64,000 nt of DNA. Source: Muribaculaceae bacterium. Its GTDB lineage: Bacteria; Bacteroidota; Bacteroidia; Bacteroidales; Muribaculaceae. The position numbers were made by a program, and so were the translations under genes. Shown in pieces: positions 1 to 9,159 of this stretch. Within the stretch, counting starts at the first letter, position 1; each line of letters starts with the position of its first letter. The DNA lies in assembly GCA_910573745.1 (NCBI GenBank), contig CAJSYI010000009.1, positions 26,281 through 90,280 of the forward strand, in the 5' to 3' direction. The notes beneath the pieces were generated by a model. The model had not been told where the DNA came from, ran no database searches, and saw nothing but the letters and a program-made list of their open reading frames with translations.

Positions 1-28
1 ACGTTTCCTCATACGAGAAATCAACAGA

Positions 29-1255
29 ATGACAATCAGCGACTACAACATCTTCACCCTCCCAAACGGAATGCGGGTCGTACACCGGCAGACCGACAGC
101 CATGTCGGCTATTCAGGTGTGGTGATACGCGCAGGAAGCCGAGATGAAGGCAGCGGCCTCCACGGCCTTGCCCATTTCGTGGAACACACCATATTCAAAG
201 GCACAGCACATCGTTCAAGCTGGCACATCAACAACAGGCTCGAGAGCATCGGAGGTGAGCTGAATGCCTACACCACCAAGGAGGAGACCCTGCTTTTCGC
301 AAACACCCCTGCCGGAAACACCGAACGTGCGTTTGAACTGCTCTATGACCTTATAGCCTACTGCAACTTCCCGCATGCGGAAATCGAACGGGAGCGCGAC
401 GTGGTCATTGAAGAAATCAATTCCTACCTCGACAACCCCGGCGATTCGGCATTCGACGAATTTGAAGACAGGATATACGCCGGGAGCGGACTGGGCCACA
501 ACATACTGGGCACTCCCGAAAGCGTAAGGATGCTAAACAGTGAAGACTGCAGGGCATTCATCGACAGGCTTTACCGTCCAGAAGACATGGTGCTATACTG
601 CGCCGACCCTGCAACTCCGTCCAAAGTCGAAAAGCTCGCCTTCAAGCATTTCGGGCGCCTGCGCCATCCCGGAAGCGGAACGGAAAGGACGCCGGTACCG
701 CCGGCAGAGACGTTCTCGGAGACCATCGACCGCAACGGACATCAGGCACACACCCTTATAGGGACACGGTTGTTCGGACGCGAAGACCCAAGAAGCCACG
801 CGCTTTTCCTGCTCAACAACCATATAGGCGGCCCCGGCATGAGTTCTCTTCTCAACCAGGAACTACGTGAAAAAAGAGGATACGTATATACAGTGGAAAG
901 CAATGTGGCATTGATGAGCGACTGCGGCGTCTGGACGGCCTATTTCGGGTCAGACCATAAGACCGTGGACAAATGCATCCGCATAGCGGCCGCAGAAATA
1001 GCCCGGCTCGCCGATTCAAATCTGTCGGAAGCCAAAATAGAACGCATAAAGCGGCAATACATAGGCCAGATGCAGGTCGCCTCCGACCACCGGGAGTCCA
1101 TGGCAATGTCAATGGGCAAGAGCCTTGCATACTTCAATGAAATCCACGACATAGACTGGATCACTGAACGCATCAGGGCCGTAAGCGCCTCAGACCTGCG
1201 CTCAATCGCAGAGATGATACATCCGTCCTCTTGGTCAAGGCTGACCATATGCTGA
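29..1255 (+). CDS. M16 family zinc metallopeptidase (insulinase/processing-peptidase type)
   Basis: The 408-residue protein has the inverted zinc motif HxxEH at residues 49-53 (HFVEH) and the downstream acidic IEEI motif near residue 128 that supplies the third zinc ligand, so the N-terminal M16 half looks catalytic. A C-terminal M16-C-like half follows, with the RGYVYTV segment typical of the family. The length matches single-polypeptide bacterial M16B proteases of about 410-420 residues. There is no signal peptide, so it is probably cytoplasmic. Its substrate cannot be read from the sequence. It is followed by dusB, which has its own promoter, so the two need not be co-transcribed. Confidence 0.92.
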   Translation: MTISDYNIFTLPNGMRVVHRQTDSHVGYSGVVIRAGSRDEGSGLHGLAHFVEHTIFKGTAHRSSWHINNRLESIGGELNAYTTKEETLLFANTPAGNTERAFELLYDLIAYCNFPHAEIERERDVVIEEINSYLDNPGDSAFDEFEDRIYAGSGLGHNILGTPESVRMLNSEDCRAFIDRLYRPEDMVLYCADPATPSKVEKLAFKHFGRLRHPGSGTERTPVPPAETFSETIDRNGHQAHTLIGTRLFGREDPRSHALFLLNNHIGGPGMSSLLNQELREKRGYVYTVESNVALMSDCGVWTAYFGSDHKTVDKCIRIAAAEIARLADSNLSEAKIERIKRQYIGQMQVASDHRESMAMSMGKSLAYFNEIHDIDWITERIRAVSASDLRSIAEMIHPSSWSRLTIC

Positions 1256-1312
1256 CAGGATTGTCCGCAAACGCCTAATGTATGTCCCATTCCGATACAA
1301 AAAGGCCCTGAC

Positions 1313-1345
1313 ATTGCAGTTTCCGGATTATTTGTCTTAATTTTG
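1313..1345 (+). promoter_or_regulatory. Bacteroidetes promoter for dusB
   Basis: ATTG at 1313-1316, then 21 nt, then TAATTTTG at 1338-1345 matches the -33/-7 consensus of the Bacteroidetes primary sigma factor. A possible ATG at 1343 lies inside the -7 box, which argues for the ATG at 1382 as the dusB start. Confidence 0.7.
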
Positions 1346-1381
1346 CACCGTGCAACACGCACAAGACAACGGATTGACCAA

Positions 1382-2392
1382 ATGAAAATAGCAGACCTCG
1401 ACCTTGGGCCACGCCCGGTCATGCTCGCCCCGATGGAAGACGTTACCGACCCGTCGTTCCGGCTGATTTGCCGAGAGATGGGCGCAAGGCTCGTCTATAC
1501 CGAATTCGTCTCGGCAGAAGCCCTCATCAGAAACATCAACAGCACAACGCGCAAGCTGCATATCGACGACCGCGAACGCCCTGTAGCCATCCAGATTTAC
1601 GGCCGTGAGCCCGACGCTATGGTGGAGGCGGCGAGAATCGCAGAAGAGGCAGGCCCCGACCTGCTCGACATAAACTTCGGATGCCCAGTCAAGAAAGTGG
1701 CATCGAAAGGCGCAGGCGCAGGAATGCTCCGCGACATACCAAAGATGCTGGCCATCACAAAGTCTGTGGTCAATGCCGTATCAATACCCGTTACCGTGAA
1801 GACGAGACTCGGATGGGACCATGAGAACAAAATAATAACCGACCTCGGCCCTATGCTGCAGGACTGCGGAATAAAAGCCATAACAGTCCACGGCCGCACG
1901 AGAAGCCAGATGTATACCGGACAGGCAGACTGGGAGCTAATCGGCAGGCTCAAGGCCGACCCGCGCATGGAGATACCTGTGATAGGCAACGGCGACATCA
2001 CCACCCCAGAGGCAGTGAAATCGGCTTTCGAGACCTACGGAGTGGACGGGATAATGATAGGACGCGGGGCAATCGGCTCACCCTGGATTTTCCATGAAGT
2101 GGAGCAGTTCATGTCGTCAGGAAGCTATAACCCTATTCCGGTTGAAGAGAAGTTCGCCGTCCTGAGACGCCAGATACGTGAATCCATCGAACGCATAGAC
2201 GAATACCGCGGCATCCTCCACATTCGCCGGCATCTCGCGGCAACCCCTCTTTTCAAGGGTTTGCCCAATTTCCGAGAGACACGCATAAACATGCTCAGGG
2301 CTGAAAGCGAGGCTGAGATACTGAGACTGTTCGATGAAATCGGACAAAAATACTTCAATACAGAATGTCATACAAACGACACAAATCAATAA
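1382..2392 (+). CDS. dusB: tRNA-dihydrouridine synthase (DusB type)
   Basis: This is a flavin-dependent reductase that converts specific uridines in the D-loop of tRNA to dihydrouridine. The 336-residue protein opens with the Dus hallmark PVMLAPMEDVTDPSFR, followed by the INFGCPVKKV segment with the catalytic Cys, the KTRLGWD and VHGRTR motifs, and the GNGDI/GRGAIG phosphate-binding region of the TIM barrel. The start at 1382 was chosen because the upstream in-frame ATG sits inside the promoter. Length and motifs are normal for the DusB subgroup. Confidence 0.95.
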   Translation: MKIADLDLGPRPVMLAPMEDVTDPSFRLICREMGARLVYTEFVSAEALIRNINSTTRKLHIDDRERPVAIQIYGREPDAMVEAARIAEEAGPDLLDINFGCPVKKVASKGAGAGMLRDIPKMLAITKSVVNAVSIPVTVKTRLGWDHENKIITDLGPMLQDCGIKAITVHGRTRSQMYTGQADWELIGRLKADPRMEIPVIGNGDITTPEAVKSAFETYGVDGIMIGRGAIGSPWIFHEVEQFMSSGSYNPIPVEEKFAVLRRQIRESIERIDEYRGILHIRRHLAATPLFKGLPNFRETRINMLRAESEAEILRLFDEIGQKYFNTECHTNDTNQ

Positions 2393-2422
2393 AACAGCCA
2401 ACAATTGCATAAACATACAAAT

Positions 2423-3298
2423 ATGAAAAGATTCATTGCCTTTATTGTCGCTTTTGCGGCAATTCTCTCGATGAAACCGGAGAAAACCACCACATACACC
2501 ACCTATTGCGGGCCTTTCGACAAAATCGAAGTAACGGACAATGTCAACGTGGTGTACGAATGCCGACAAGATTCGGCCGGATATCTCACATATTCGGGAG
2601 CGCACAGGTTTGCCGATGCCTTCATCCTGAACAACAACAAAGGGAAACTCAAGATACAGGTCAACACCGAAGACGTCAACGACCCTGAACTCCCGACAAT
2701 ACACGTCTATTCAAATTTCCTCACATCCGTGGAGAACTCTTCGGTGATGAAGCTGGAAATCAGGACAATCGCACCCTGCTCCAACCTGAACATAAAGCAA
2801 ATCGGCAACGGAACCATTTCCGTGGACGGCGCAAAATGCGACCGCCTGAAAGCATCGCTCGCAACCGGAAACGGCACCATAGTCATAACAGGCTCGGCCG
2901 CAGAGGCAAAATACGTAATGGTGGGGACAGGAACCATTCAGGCCGACCTTCTTTGCGCCGACGTGGTGAAATGCACCGTGGTCGGCTCAGGAGCGATAGG
3001 ATGCTGGCCCACAGAATCGATAAGCGTCAAAGGTCTCGGCTCCACAAAAGTGTACTACCGCGGCGACCCTGTGGTCAAGAAAGGCCCCGGACTCAAACTT
3101 TTCAGGATTGGAGGCAACAAAGGCTCATCCTCCACCTACGAAGACGACGAGCCCGTCCCCGACGAGACACCGGCACAGGAAGAGCCGGCGCCGGATGAAG
3201 ACCACGAAGACGAGGCTGATGACGCGTCAAGCCAGGAAAGCGAAACCGTCGAGGAGACGACCCCCGAAGAAGAGGAGGAGGCGATAGAAGAATACTGA
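2423..3298 (+). CDS. DUF2807-type secreted beta-helix protein (adhesin-head GIN domain) with acidic tail
   Basis: The 291-residue protein has a short hydrophobic N-terminus (MKRFIAFIVAFAAIL). The GPFDKIEVTDNVNVVY segment and repeated short beta-strand units rich in GNGTI and GSGAI patterns are typical of the DUF2807 putative auto-transporter adhesin head family. The last 55 or so residues are almost entirely Asp, Glu, Pro and Ser, an unusual acidic extension. The start at ATG 2423 keeps the signal-like segment at the very N-terminus. It sits 16 bases before the flippase gene and may be co-transcribed with it. Its role is unknown; surface or periplasmic location is inferred. Confidence 0.75.
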   Translation: MKRFIAFIVAFAAILSMKPEKTTTYTTYCGPFDKIEVTDNVNVVYECRQDSAGYLTYSGAHRFADAFILNNNKGKLKIQVNTEDVNDPELPTIHVYSNFLTSVENSSVMKLEIRTIAPCSNLNIKQIGNGTISVDGAKCDRLKASLATGNGTIVITGSAAEAKYVMVGTGTIQADLLCADVVKCTVVGSGAIGCWPTESISVKGLGSTKVYYRGDPVVKKGPGLKLFRIGGNKGSSSTYEDDEPVPDETPAQEEPAPDEDHEDEADDASSQESETVEETTPEEEEEAIEEY

Positions 3299-3314
3299 CA
3301 ATACCATAACATCA

Positions 3315-4793
3315 ATGCCCGCAAGCCCCGAAACGGATTCCGCCGAACCTTCATTGAAACTGAAGACGGCTCGGACGCTTAAATGGAACACAATCGACAG
3401 GTTGTCTTCCCAGCTGGTCTATGCCGTAGTGGGCATAGTGCTGGCCAACAAAGTGAGTCCGGAAGACTTCGGCCTTGTGGGCGTGCTGCTAATATTCCAG
3501 GCGTTCGCCACAATCCTCACGGACGGAGGCTTCGGAATGGCACTGCTGCAGAAGAAGGAAGCCACCCAAGCCGACTATTCAACGGTGTTTTGGTTCAACC
3601 TTGTCTTCAGCGCGGCAATCTACTGCGCATTATGGTTTGCCGCACCACTGATAGCCGACACGTTCCAAGGGGAAACGAGGCTCATCGGCCTGTCAAGGGT
3701 GATGTTTGCAGCTTTCGTCCTCAACGGACTCTCAATAGTCCAGAACACGCGTCTGATGAAAAGCATGGACGTAAGGATGGCCGCCATAGCCAACGTGGCC
3801 GGGCTGATGACAGGCGGAATCGCAGGCACGCTTCTCGCAATCTACGAATTCGGGGCATGGGCACTCGTCTGGCAAAGCGTTACGGCGGCGGCGGTGAAGA
3901 CCGCAATCTTATGGGGCACAAGCCGGTGGAGGCCGTCTTTTGAGTTCGACTTCAAATCGCTGAAAAGCATACTCCCGGTCGGTTCAAGCGTACTGCTCAA
4001 CCAGATACTCAACACCACGTGCCTCAAGATATACATCTACGTCACAGGGGCGTTCTACTCGCTGCGGGCGGCAGGCATCTACACAGTGGCCGACAAATGG
4101 AGCACCATGGGAAGCGCGGCCATAACGCAGATTCTCACATCAAGCTTCATTCCCCTGCTTTCGAAGTTCAGCAACGAGCCGGAAACGCACCGGAGATACA
4201 TCCGACGCATCAACCGGTTCACGGCATTGCTCACCTTCCCTGCGCTCATCGGCCTTGCCGCAGTTGGAGAGCCGTTGTTCCACACCCTCTTCGGCCACAA
4301 GTGGGATGCCGCAATAATCCTGTTCCAGATTCTGTCGATAAGAGGGATATTCGTAGTCCTTACACAATTGTACTACAACTACACTGTCTCTCTTGGACGC
4401 TCACGCGCAATGATAGCAATAGAGACGGCCAAAGACGCCCTTGTTTTCATAGCCATTCCGGCGACTATATTTTCCGGATCGCTCGAAGTGCTCGTATGGG
4501 GACAGGCGGCGGCCTCGCTCATCACATTCGTCATCGCGCTTGCCATCTCATCAAAAGCCACCGGCTATGGAGCCGTCCGGATGCTCAAAGACCTTGTGCC
4601 GTTCCTTGCCATATCCGTATTGTCCGCCGCAGCCGCGATGCTGGCCGGAAGCCTGATTGCCTCGCCAATGCTTATGCTTTCAGCAGAAATAGCCATGGGA
4701 GCATTGGCCTACATATGGATGCTTAAGACACTACGCATCCCCGAACTTCCGGAAATGGCATCTTACCTGCTGGGCCGTTTCAGGAAAAAATAA
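3315..4793 (+). CDS. Polysaccharide flippase of the MOP superfamily (Wzx-like)
   Basis: The 492-residue protein is almost entirely membrane-spanning, with about 12-14 hydrophobic segments. Its N-terminal motifs (SSQLVYAVVGIVLANKVSPEDFGLVGV and a TDGGFGMALLQKK segment) are typical of lipopolysaccharide/O-antigen exporters of the MOP superfamily. It should flip lipid-linked glycans across the inner membrane. No glycosyltransferases lie next to it, so the substrate is not evident. The minus-strand small RNA gene ends over its stop codon. Confidence 0.88.
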   Translation: MPASPETDSAEPSLKLKTARTLKWNTIDRLSSQLVYAVVGIVLANKVSPEDFGLVGVLLIFQAFATILTDGGFGMALLQKKEATQADYSTVFWFNLVFSAAIYCALWFAAPLIADTFQGETRLIGLSRVMFAAFVLNGLSIVQNTRLMKSMDVRMAAIANVAGLMTGGIAGTLLAIYEFGAWALVWQSVTAAAVKTAILWGTSRWRPSFEFDFKSLKSILPVGSSVLLNQILNTTCLKIYIYVTGAFYSLRAAGIYTVADKWSTMGSAAITQILTSSFIPLLSKFSNEPETHRRYIRRINRFTALLTFPALIGLAAVGEPLFHTLFGHKWDAAIILFQILSIRGIFVVLTQLYYNYTVSLGRSRAMIAIETAKDALVFIAIPATIFSGSLEVLVWGQAAASLITFVIALAISSKATGYGAVRMLKDLVPFLAISVLSAAAAMLAGSLIASPMLMLSAEIAMGALAYIWMLKTLRIPELPEMASYLLGRFRKK

Positions 4794-4862
4794 AAAAGTC
4801 TACCTCTTTTCTCAAAGAAATAGACCGAAACCTTAATCTTAAATTTAATACTATGAAAAACA
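4792..4862 (-). ncRNA. Candidate small RNA, copy A of a paralogous pair
   Basis: A consensus promoter lies upstream on the minus strand. About 30 nt of leader contain TTTTTCATAGTATTA and an AAGATTAAGG segment. A 12-bp terminator stem follows (4798-4809 with 4814-4825, loop 4810-4813, two G-U pairs), then a six-T tract. There is no plausible open reading frame. The leader aligns closely with the plus-strand element at 34246-34317, while the terminator stems differ in sequence. The element is convergent with the flippase gene and reaches its stop codon. Bacteroides genomes carry families of paralogous small RNAs (for example FopS); membership in one of them is a guess. Confidence 0.65.
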
Positions 4863-4867
4863 CTGTG

Positions 4868-4899
4868 CAAAGGTAGCAATTTCCTGCATTCCACACAAA
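4868..4899 (-). promoter_or_regulatory. Promoter of small RNA copy A
   Basis: Read on the minus strand: TTTG at 4899-4896, a 20-nt spacer, and TACCTTTG at 4875-4868, a perfect match to the Bacteroidetes consensus. The region 4900-5054 up to the psd promoter shows no other recognisable feature. Confidence 0.75.
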
Positions 4900-5054
4900 T
4901 TTTCCAGACATAAAATTCCCTCATTTAACCAATTTTCAGAACATGTCTTTCCGATGCTATAAATTTAAACACAAATTAGCACCGGAATCAGTGCCAATTC
5001 TCAACGCCATGACCGACGCTGCCTGAAAACGCACACTAAATTTTCGCACCTTAT

Positions 5055-5085
5055 TTTGCGGGATGCCGAATTTTAGTTAATTTTG
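5055..5085 (+). promoter_or_regulatory. Bacteroidetes promoter for psd-pssA
   Basis: TTTG at 5055-5058, a 19-nt spacer and TAATTTTG at 5078-5085. An in-frame TTG at 5083 overlaps the -7 box and therefore cannot be the translation start. Confidence 0.75.
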
Positions 5086-5139
5086 CAAGACAAAGCCGCT
5101 TTCAGACAACATTATTTCAGAATCGCGACTTTCAGGAAC

Positions 5140-5814
5140 ATGAGAATCCACCGAGAAGGGACAAACATACTAATACTGCTCTTCGCAGTGCTCATCGCAA
5201 TCAATGTGCCGGTGTGGCTGTTCATGCCGCCTCCGGTCATTCCGGCGGCATGCACCGCCTTTTCCGCGTTGACATACGGCTTCGTGTTCAACTTCTTCCG
5301 ATGCCCCAGGCGCACATACCGTGGACAGCGCGAAAACCACGTGGCAAGTTCCGTTGACGGGAAAGTGGTGGCCATCGAACCAACCGACGAGTCCGAATAC
5401 ATCAAGGGGAAAGCGATGATGCTTTCAGTGTTCATGTCGCCCCTGAACGTGCATGCCAACTGGTTCCCGGCAGACGGCACGGTGGAATACATACGCCACC
5501 ACAAAGGCCGCTTCCTGTCGGCATATCTCCCGAAGGCAAGCACCGAGAACGAGCGCAGCACCATAGGCATAATATGCGAAAACGGACAGCGCATCACAGT
5601 CAGGCAGATAGCCGGGGCAATGGCGCGCCGCATAGTAACCTACGCGCGCAAAGGGCAACGCGCCGACATCGACGACCATCTCGGATTCATAAAGTTCGGT
5701 TCAAGGGTAGACATCTACCTTCCGCTCGACGCCGAAATCCTTGTCAAGATAGGAGACAGGACAGTAGGCGGCGTAACGCCCATAGCAAAGCTCAAGACAC
5801 AACCACGAGAATGA
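5140..5814 (+). CDS. psd: Phosphatidylserine decarboxylase proenzyme
   Basis: It decarboxylates phosphatidylserine to phosphatidylethanolamine at the inner membrane. The 224-residue proenzyme starts MRIHREGT, has a membrane anchor around residues 9-50, and carries the FMSPLNVHANWFP motif. Near the C-terminus is the self-cleavage site KFGSR: cleavage between Gly187 and Ser188 would create the pyruvoyl cofactor. The length fits the short Bacteroidetes/archaeal-type enzyme. The ATG at 5140 lies about 50 nt after the promoter. Its stop overlaps the pssA start (ATGA), which couples two consecutive steps of one pathway. Confidence 0.95.
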   Translation: MRIHREGTNILILLFAVLIAINVPVWLFMPPPVIPAACTAFSALTYGFVFNFFRCPRRTYRGQRENHVASSVDGKVVAIEPTDESEYIKGKAMMLSVFMSPLNVHANWFPADGTVEYIRHHKGRFLSAYLPKASTENERSTIGIICENGQRITVRQIAGAMARRIVTYARKGQRADIDDHLGFIKFGSRVDIYLPLDAEILVKIGDRTVGGVTPIAKLKTQPRE

Positions 5815-6533
5815 ACCCCATCACACGTCAGATTCCCAACGCCATAACATGCCTCAACATCCTTTCCGGATGCATGGCAATCATATTCGCTTCCCGAGGC
5901 ACAAGCCAGATCGCCGGTCTCCCGGCGTTCTATTGGGCTTTCATCGCAATCGGCACGGCCGCAGTGGCCGATTTCTGCGACGGGTTCGCTGCACGTGCGC
6001 TCCACGCATATTCCGAACTCGGCAAACAGCTCGACTCCCTGTGCGATGCCGTCAGCTTCGGGGTGGCTCCCGCGATGCTCCTCTACCATTTCCTCATCGA
6101 TGCCGGCTCTCCCCCCTACGCCGCACTGGCCGCACTGCTGATTCCCGTGGCGGGAGTGCTGCGTCTGGCCAAGTTCAACATAGACACACGCCAGACATCT
6201 TCATTCATCGGGCTTCCCATTCCCGCCAACGCTATATTCTGGATCGGCTACGTCTCCATGGTCCACGACGGCGCATCGTTCCTTGCCGAACCGTGGATTC
6301 TGATTCCGGTCATCGTTGCGGAATGCTGGCTGATGGTCTCCCCGCTGAGGATGTTCTCCCTCAAGTTCAAGAATCCCGGATGGAAAGGCAACGAGGCCCG
6401 GTGGATGCTCGTCATAGCCGCAATCGCATTCATATCCGCACTGCGCACAAGCGGCCTCTTGTGGCTCATCGTGTTCTACATAATTGCGTCTGCCCTTCCG
6501 TTCAGCCGCCGCGATTCCGCAGATTTGGCATAG
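5811..6533 (+). CDS. pssA: CDP-diacylglycerol-serine O-phosphatidyltransferase
   Basis: It makes phosphatidylserine from CDP-diacylglycerol and serine, the substrate of the upstream psd product. The 240-residue membrane protein carries the full CDP-alcohol phosphotransferase signature DG-x2-AR-x8-G-x3-D-x3-D at residues 57-79. The start ATG overlaps the psd stop by ATGA; no start further upstream is needed. Several hydrophobic helices follow the active site, as usual in the family. Confidence 0.95.
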   Translation: MNPITRQIPNAITCLNILSGCMAIIFASRGTSQIAGLPAFYWAFIAIGTAAVADFCDGFAARALHAYSELGKQLDSLCDAVSFGVAPAMLLYHFLIDAGSPPYAALAALLIPVAGVLRLAKFNIDTRQTSSFIGLPIPANAIFWIGYVSMVHDGASFLAEPWILIPVIVAECWLMVSPLRMFSLKFKNPGWKGNEARWMLVIAAIAFISALRTSGLLWLIVFYIIASALPFSRRDSADLA

Positions 6534-6620
6534 GATTTGAAATTTAACCCGCAGTAAGACGTTAATAAACCATCGGGGGCCGTACAACCGACCATCCGGA
6601 AAACCAAAAACCGTACTGCA

Positions 6621-7019
6621 ATGACCACAGCCATCATACTGCTCATACTTTTCCTCTTATTCCTGCTATGGCCGCGCATTATGCGCGCGCTCCGGCCTGT
6701 CATACACCGATGGATGGCCCGGCGGATGGAGAACTTCATCCGTAAAGCCGCAGGGATGCCTCCCCGCGACAAGAACGAAAGGAGGCGTGAACAGAGAGAG
6801 CAACGGCATAACGAACGTCAGAACGCCCGGCATGCATACCGGACTTACGGCAAAGGCGAACCCATAATACCCAAAGAATACGCAGAAGACGTGGAATTTA
6901 CCGAGACCGTCAGATACTCGTCCGACAAGGACGTGGCCTCCGACGGCACAAGGCGCGCCTCCGAACGGACTTCTGCAGAAACCCAGGTAAGCGATGCCGA
7001 ATGGGAAGAAATCAGATGA
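6621..7019 (+). CDS. Small membrane-anchored basic protein, DUF4834-like
   Basis: The 132-residue protein has one N-terminal membrane helix (TAIILLILFLLFLLW). It is followed by an Arg-rich stretch (residues 25-70) and a hydrophilic tail ending SDAEWEEIR. This layout matches the small DUF4834 proteins found beside phospholipid genes in Bacteroidales; the family assignment is by resemblance only. It follows pssA by 87 nt and may be in the same operon. No function is known. Confidence 0.65.
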   Translation: MTTAIILLILFLLFLLWPRIMRALRPVIHRWMARRMENFIRKAAGMPPRDKNERRREQREQRHNERQNARHAYRTYGKGEPIIPKEYAEDVEFTETVRYSSDKDVASDGTRRASERTSAETQVSDAEWEEIR

Positions 7020-7056
7020 GCGGCATTCCCTCAACCACAAAACCAGCAACAACGGA

Positions 7057-7902
7057 TTGAAAACTCTTTACATAAGCGACCTCGACGGGACTCTCCTCGG
7101 CAATGACGCAGCCGTCAGCCCGGAAAGCACCGAGATGCTCAACGAAGCCATCTCTGCCGGGGCGATGTTCTCCGTGGCAACTGCCCGCACTCCGGCCACT
7201 GTGGCCTCCATACTGTCTGACATAGACACACGGCTGCCGATGGCAGTCATGACCGGCGCGACATTATGGAACGCTGCCGACAGGCAGTATTCCCACACAC
7301 GCTTCCTGCCTGAAAAGGAAGCCAGGAAAGTGATAGAGATATACCGCGAGACAGGGTTCTCCTCTTTCGTCTACACCCTGCGCGACAACATGCTCCACAT
7401 CTACCACATAGGCCAGCTGTCATGGCAAGAACGCATGTTCATGGCCGAACGTGAGCATTCAAGCTTCAAGACGTTCCACATCCCACCCGACGGAGAATCC
7501 GCGCTGTCCGACACGCTCGACAACGTAGTGCTGTTCTACGGGATACGCAACAACGAGATTTCACTCAAGGCGCACGAATCTGTAAGCAGGCTCGTAGAAT
7601 GCTCGCCGTTGTGCTACCACGACATATACGGGCAGGAAACCGCCGTGGCGGAAGTCTTTGCAAAAGAGGCCACAAAAGCCGAAGGGATAAGGACATTGGC
7701 ACAGATTGCCGGGGCACAACGGGTCGTGGCTTTCGGAGACAACATAAACGACCTTCCGATGATGCGGGAGGCCGACCTGGCGGTGGCGGTCAGCAACGCC
7801 CTGCCGGAAGTGAAGGATGCAGCCGACATAGTGATCGGGGCCAACACCGATGATGCCGTGGCCCGGTTCATCCTCTACGATTCATCCATGACCGACAGAT
7901 GA
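7057..7902 (+). CDS. HAD-superfamily Cof-type phosphatase
   Basis: The protein begins KTLYISDLDGTLL, which contains HAD motif I (DLDGT). It has motif II in the VATARTPATV segment and motifs III/IV in the C-terminal GDNINDLPMMREADLAVAV segment, with a C2 cap between them. This is the Cof/YbiV-like group that dephosphorylates small sugar phosphates or cofactors. The start is uncertain. A TTG at 7057 gives the usual family N-terminus, whereas the in-frame ATG at 6994 lies inside the previous gene. It overlaps the kinase gene by ATGA at its 3' end. Confidence 0.88.
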   Translation: MKTLYISDLDGTLLGNDAAVSPESTEMLNEAISAGAMFSVATARTPATVASILSDIDTRLPMAVMTGATLWNAADRQYSHTRFLPEKEARKVIEIYRETGFSSFVYTLRDNMLHIYHIGQLSWQERMFMAEREHSSFKTFHIPPDGESALSDTLDNVVLFYGIRNNEISLKAHESVSRLVECSPLCYHDIYGQETAVAEVFAKEATKAEGIRTLAQIAGAQRVVAFGDNINDLPMMREADLAVAVSNALPEVKDAADIVIGANTDDAVARFILYDSSMTDR

Positions 7903-9134
7903 CATTTGCCGTGGCAAGCATATACGACAGACAGCGCACAGGCAAACTTGTATTCATCGTGGTGGCGGTCATCGCGGTGATAATCTTCCTTCTCGTCTCC
8001 AACAACCTCGTCAAGCAGCTGGGACAGCAGGAAAAGGAACGGATGGACATCTGGGCGCAGTCCACCGAACGCCTCGCCAAGGCCGATGTCAACGCAGACT
8101 TCGAGTTCCTCCTCTCAATAATAAGCCAGAACAACTCCATACCGGTGCTGGTGACGGACTCCGCGTTCAACATTCTGGAGCACCGCAACTTTCCTCTGCC
8201 CGACAAAGACGACAAGGAGAAGTTCATATTCTCCGAGCTTTCCGACAAGAACAAGGAATACCTCAACGGCCGCCTCCGGAAAGCCGCAGGAGCCAAGCCG
8301 CTCCACGAACTCGCCCTCACCAACCAGCATTTCATAGAAGTGGAAATCTTCGGCGGCGCACACCAATACATATATTATGAGGATTCGATCCTGCTGCGGA
8401 GGCTGTCCATGTATCCCTACATACAGATTGTGGCCATGGTCATACTTGCCATAATAATATACGTGGCAGTCCTCTACACAAAGCGCGCCGAGCAGAACCG
8501 CGTGTGGGCCGGACTCTCGAAAGAAACAGCCCACCAGCTCGGCACACCGATCTCCTCGCTTATGGCGTGGACACAGTTCCTTGAGGCCTCCGGCACCGAC
8601 CCCGACATAGTAGGCGAAATAGACAAGGACGTGAAACGCCTATCCACCATCGCGCAACGGTTCTCCAAAATAGGTTCGCGCCCTGAGCTGCAGCTCGAAT
8701 ACCTGAACGAGACCGTAAGCACAGCCCTGCAATACATGCGCAGCCGCGTGAGCGGAAAAGTGGAAATCAGCCTCGACCTCTCGCCCGACGACCATGCCGT
8801 GATGCTTTCTGCCTCCCTTTTCGAGTGGGTGATGGAAAACCTCACCAAAAACGCCGTCGATGCTATGGACGGTTCCGGCTCCATTGCCATAACCACTGGC
8901 ACCGACCGCGACAGGGCGTTCATCGAAGTCAAAGACACCGGGAAAGGAATAGCGCGCAAGAACTTCAAGAACGTGTTCAACCCCGGCTTCACCACAAAAA
9001 AACGCGGATGGGGACTCGGGCTGACACTCGTCAAACGCATAATCGAAGACTACCACCGCGGACGGATATTCGTCAAAGAATCGGAAATAGGGAAAGGGAC
9101 CACGTTCCGCATCGAGATTCCTCTTGCGGGGTAA
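7899..9134 (+). CDS. Membrane sensor histidine kinase
   Basis: The 411-residue protein has two membrane helices (about residues 18-38 and 176-195) that enclose an extracytoplasmic segment of about 135 residues. The cytoplasmic part has the H-box ETAHQLGTP with His212, the N-box ENLTKNAVDAM near residue 314, G1 (DTGKGI), the F-box VFNPGFTTK and G2 (GWGLGL). All catalytic motifs look intact. No HAMP domain or response regulator gene is recognisable next to it, so its partner is encoded elsewhere. It is translationally coupled to the HAD gene. Confidence 0.92.
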   Translation: MTFAVASIYDRQRTGKLVFIVVAVIAVIIFLLVSNNLVKQLGQQEKERMDIWAQSTERLAKADVNADFEFLLSIISQNNSIPVLVTDSAFNILEHRNFPLPDKDDKEKFIFSELSDKNKEYLNGRLRKAAGAKPLHELALTNQHFIEVEIFGGAHQYIYYEDSILLRRLSMYPYIQIVAMVILAIIIYVAVLYTKRAEQNRVWAGLSKETAHQLGTPISSLMAWTQFLEASGTDPDIVGEIDKDVKRLSTIAQRFSKIGSRPELQLEYLNETVSTALQYMRSRVSGKVEISLDLSPDDHAVMLSASLFEWVMENLTKNAVDAMDGSGSIAITTGTDRDRAFIEVKDTGKGIARKNFKNVFNPGFTTKKRGWGLGLTLVKRIIEDYHRGRIFVKESEIGKGTTFRIEIPLAG

Positions 9135-9159
9135 TGCCCCCATTTTTCAGACTTCACAT

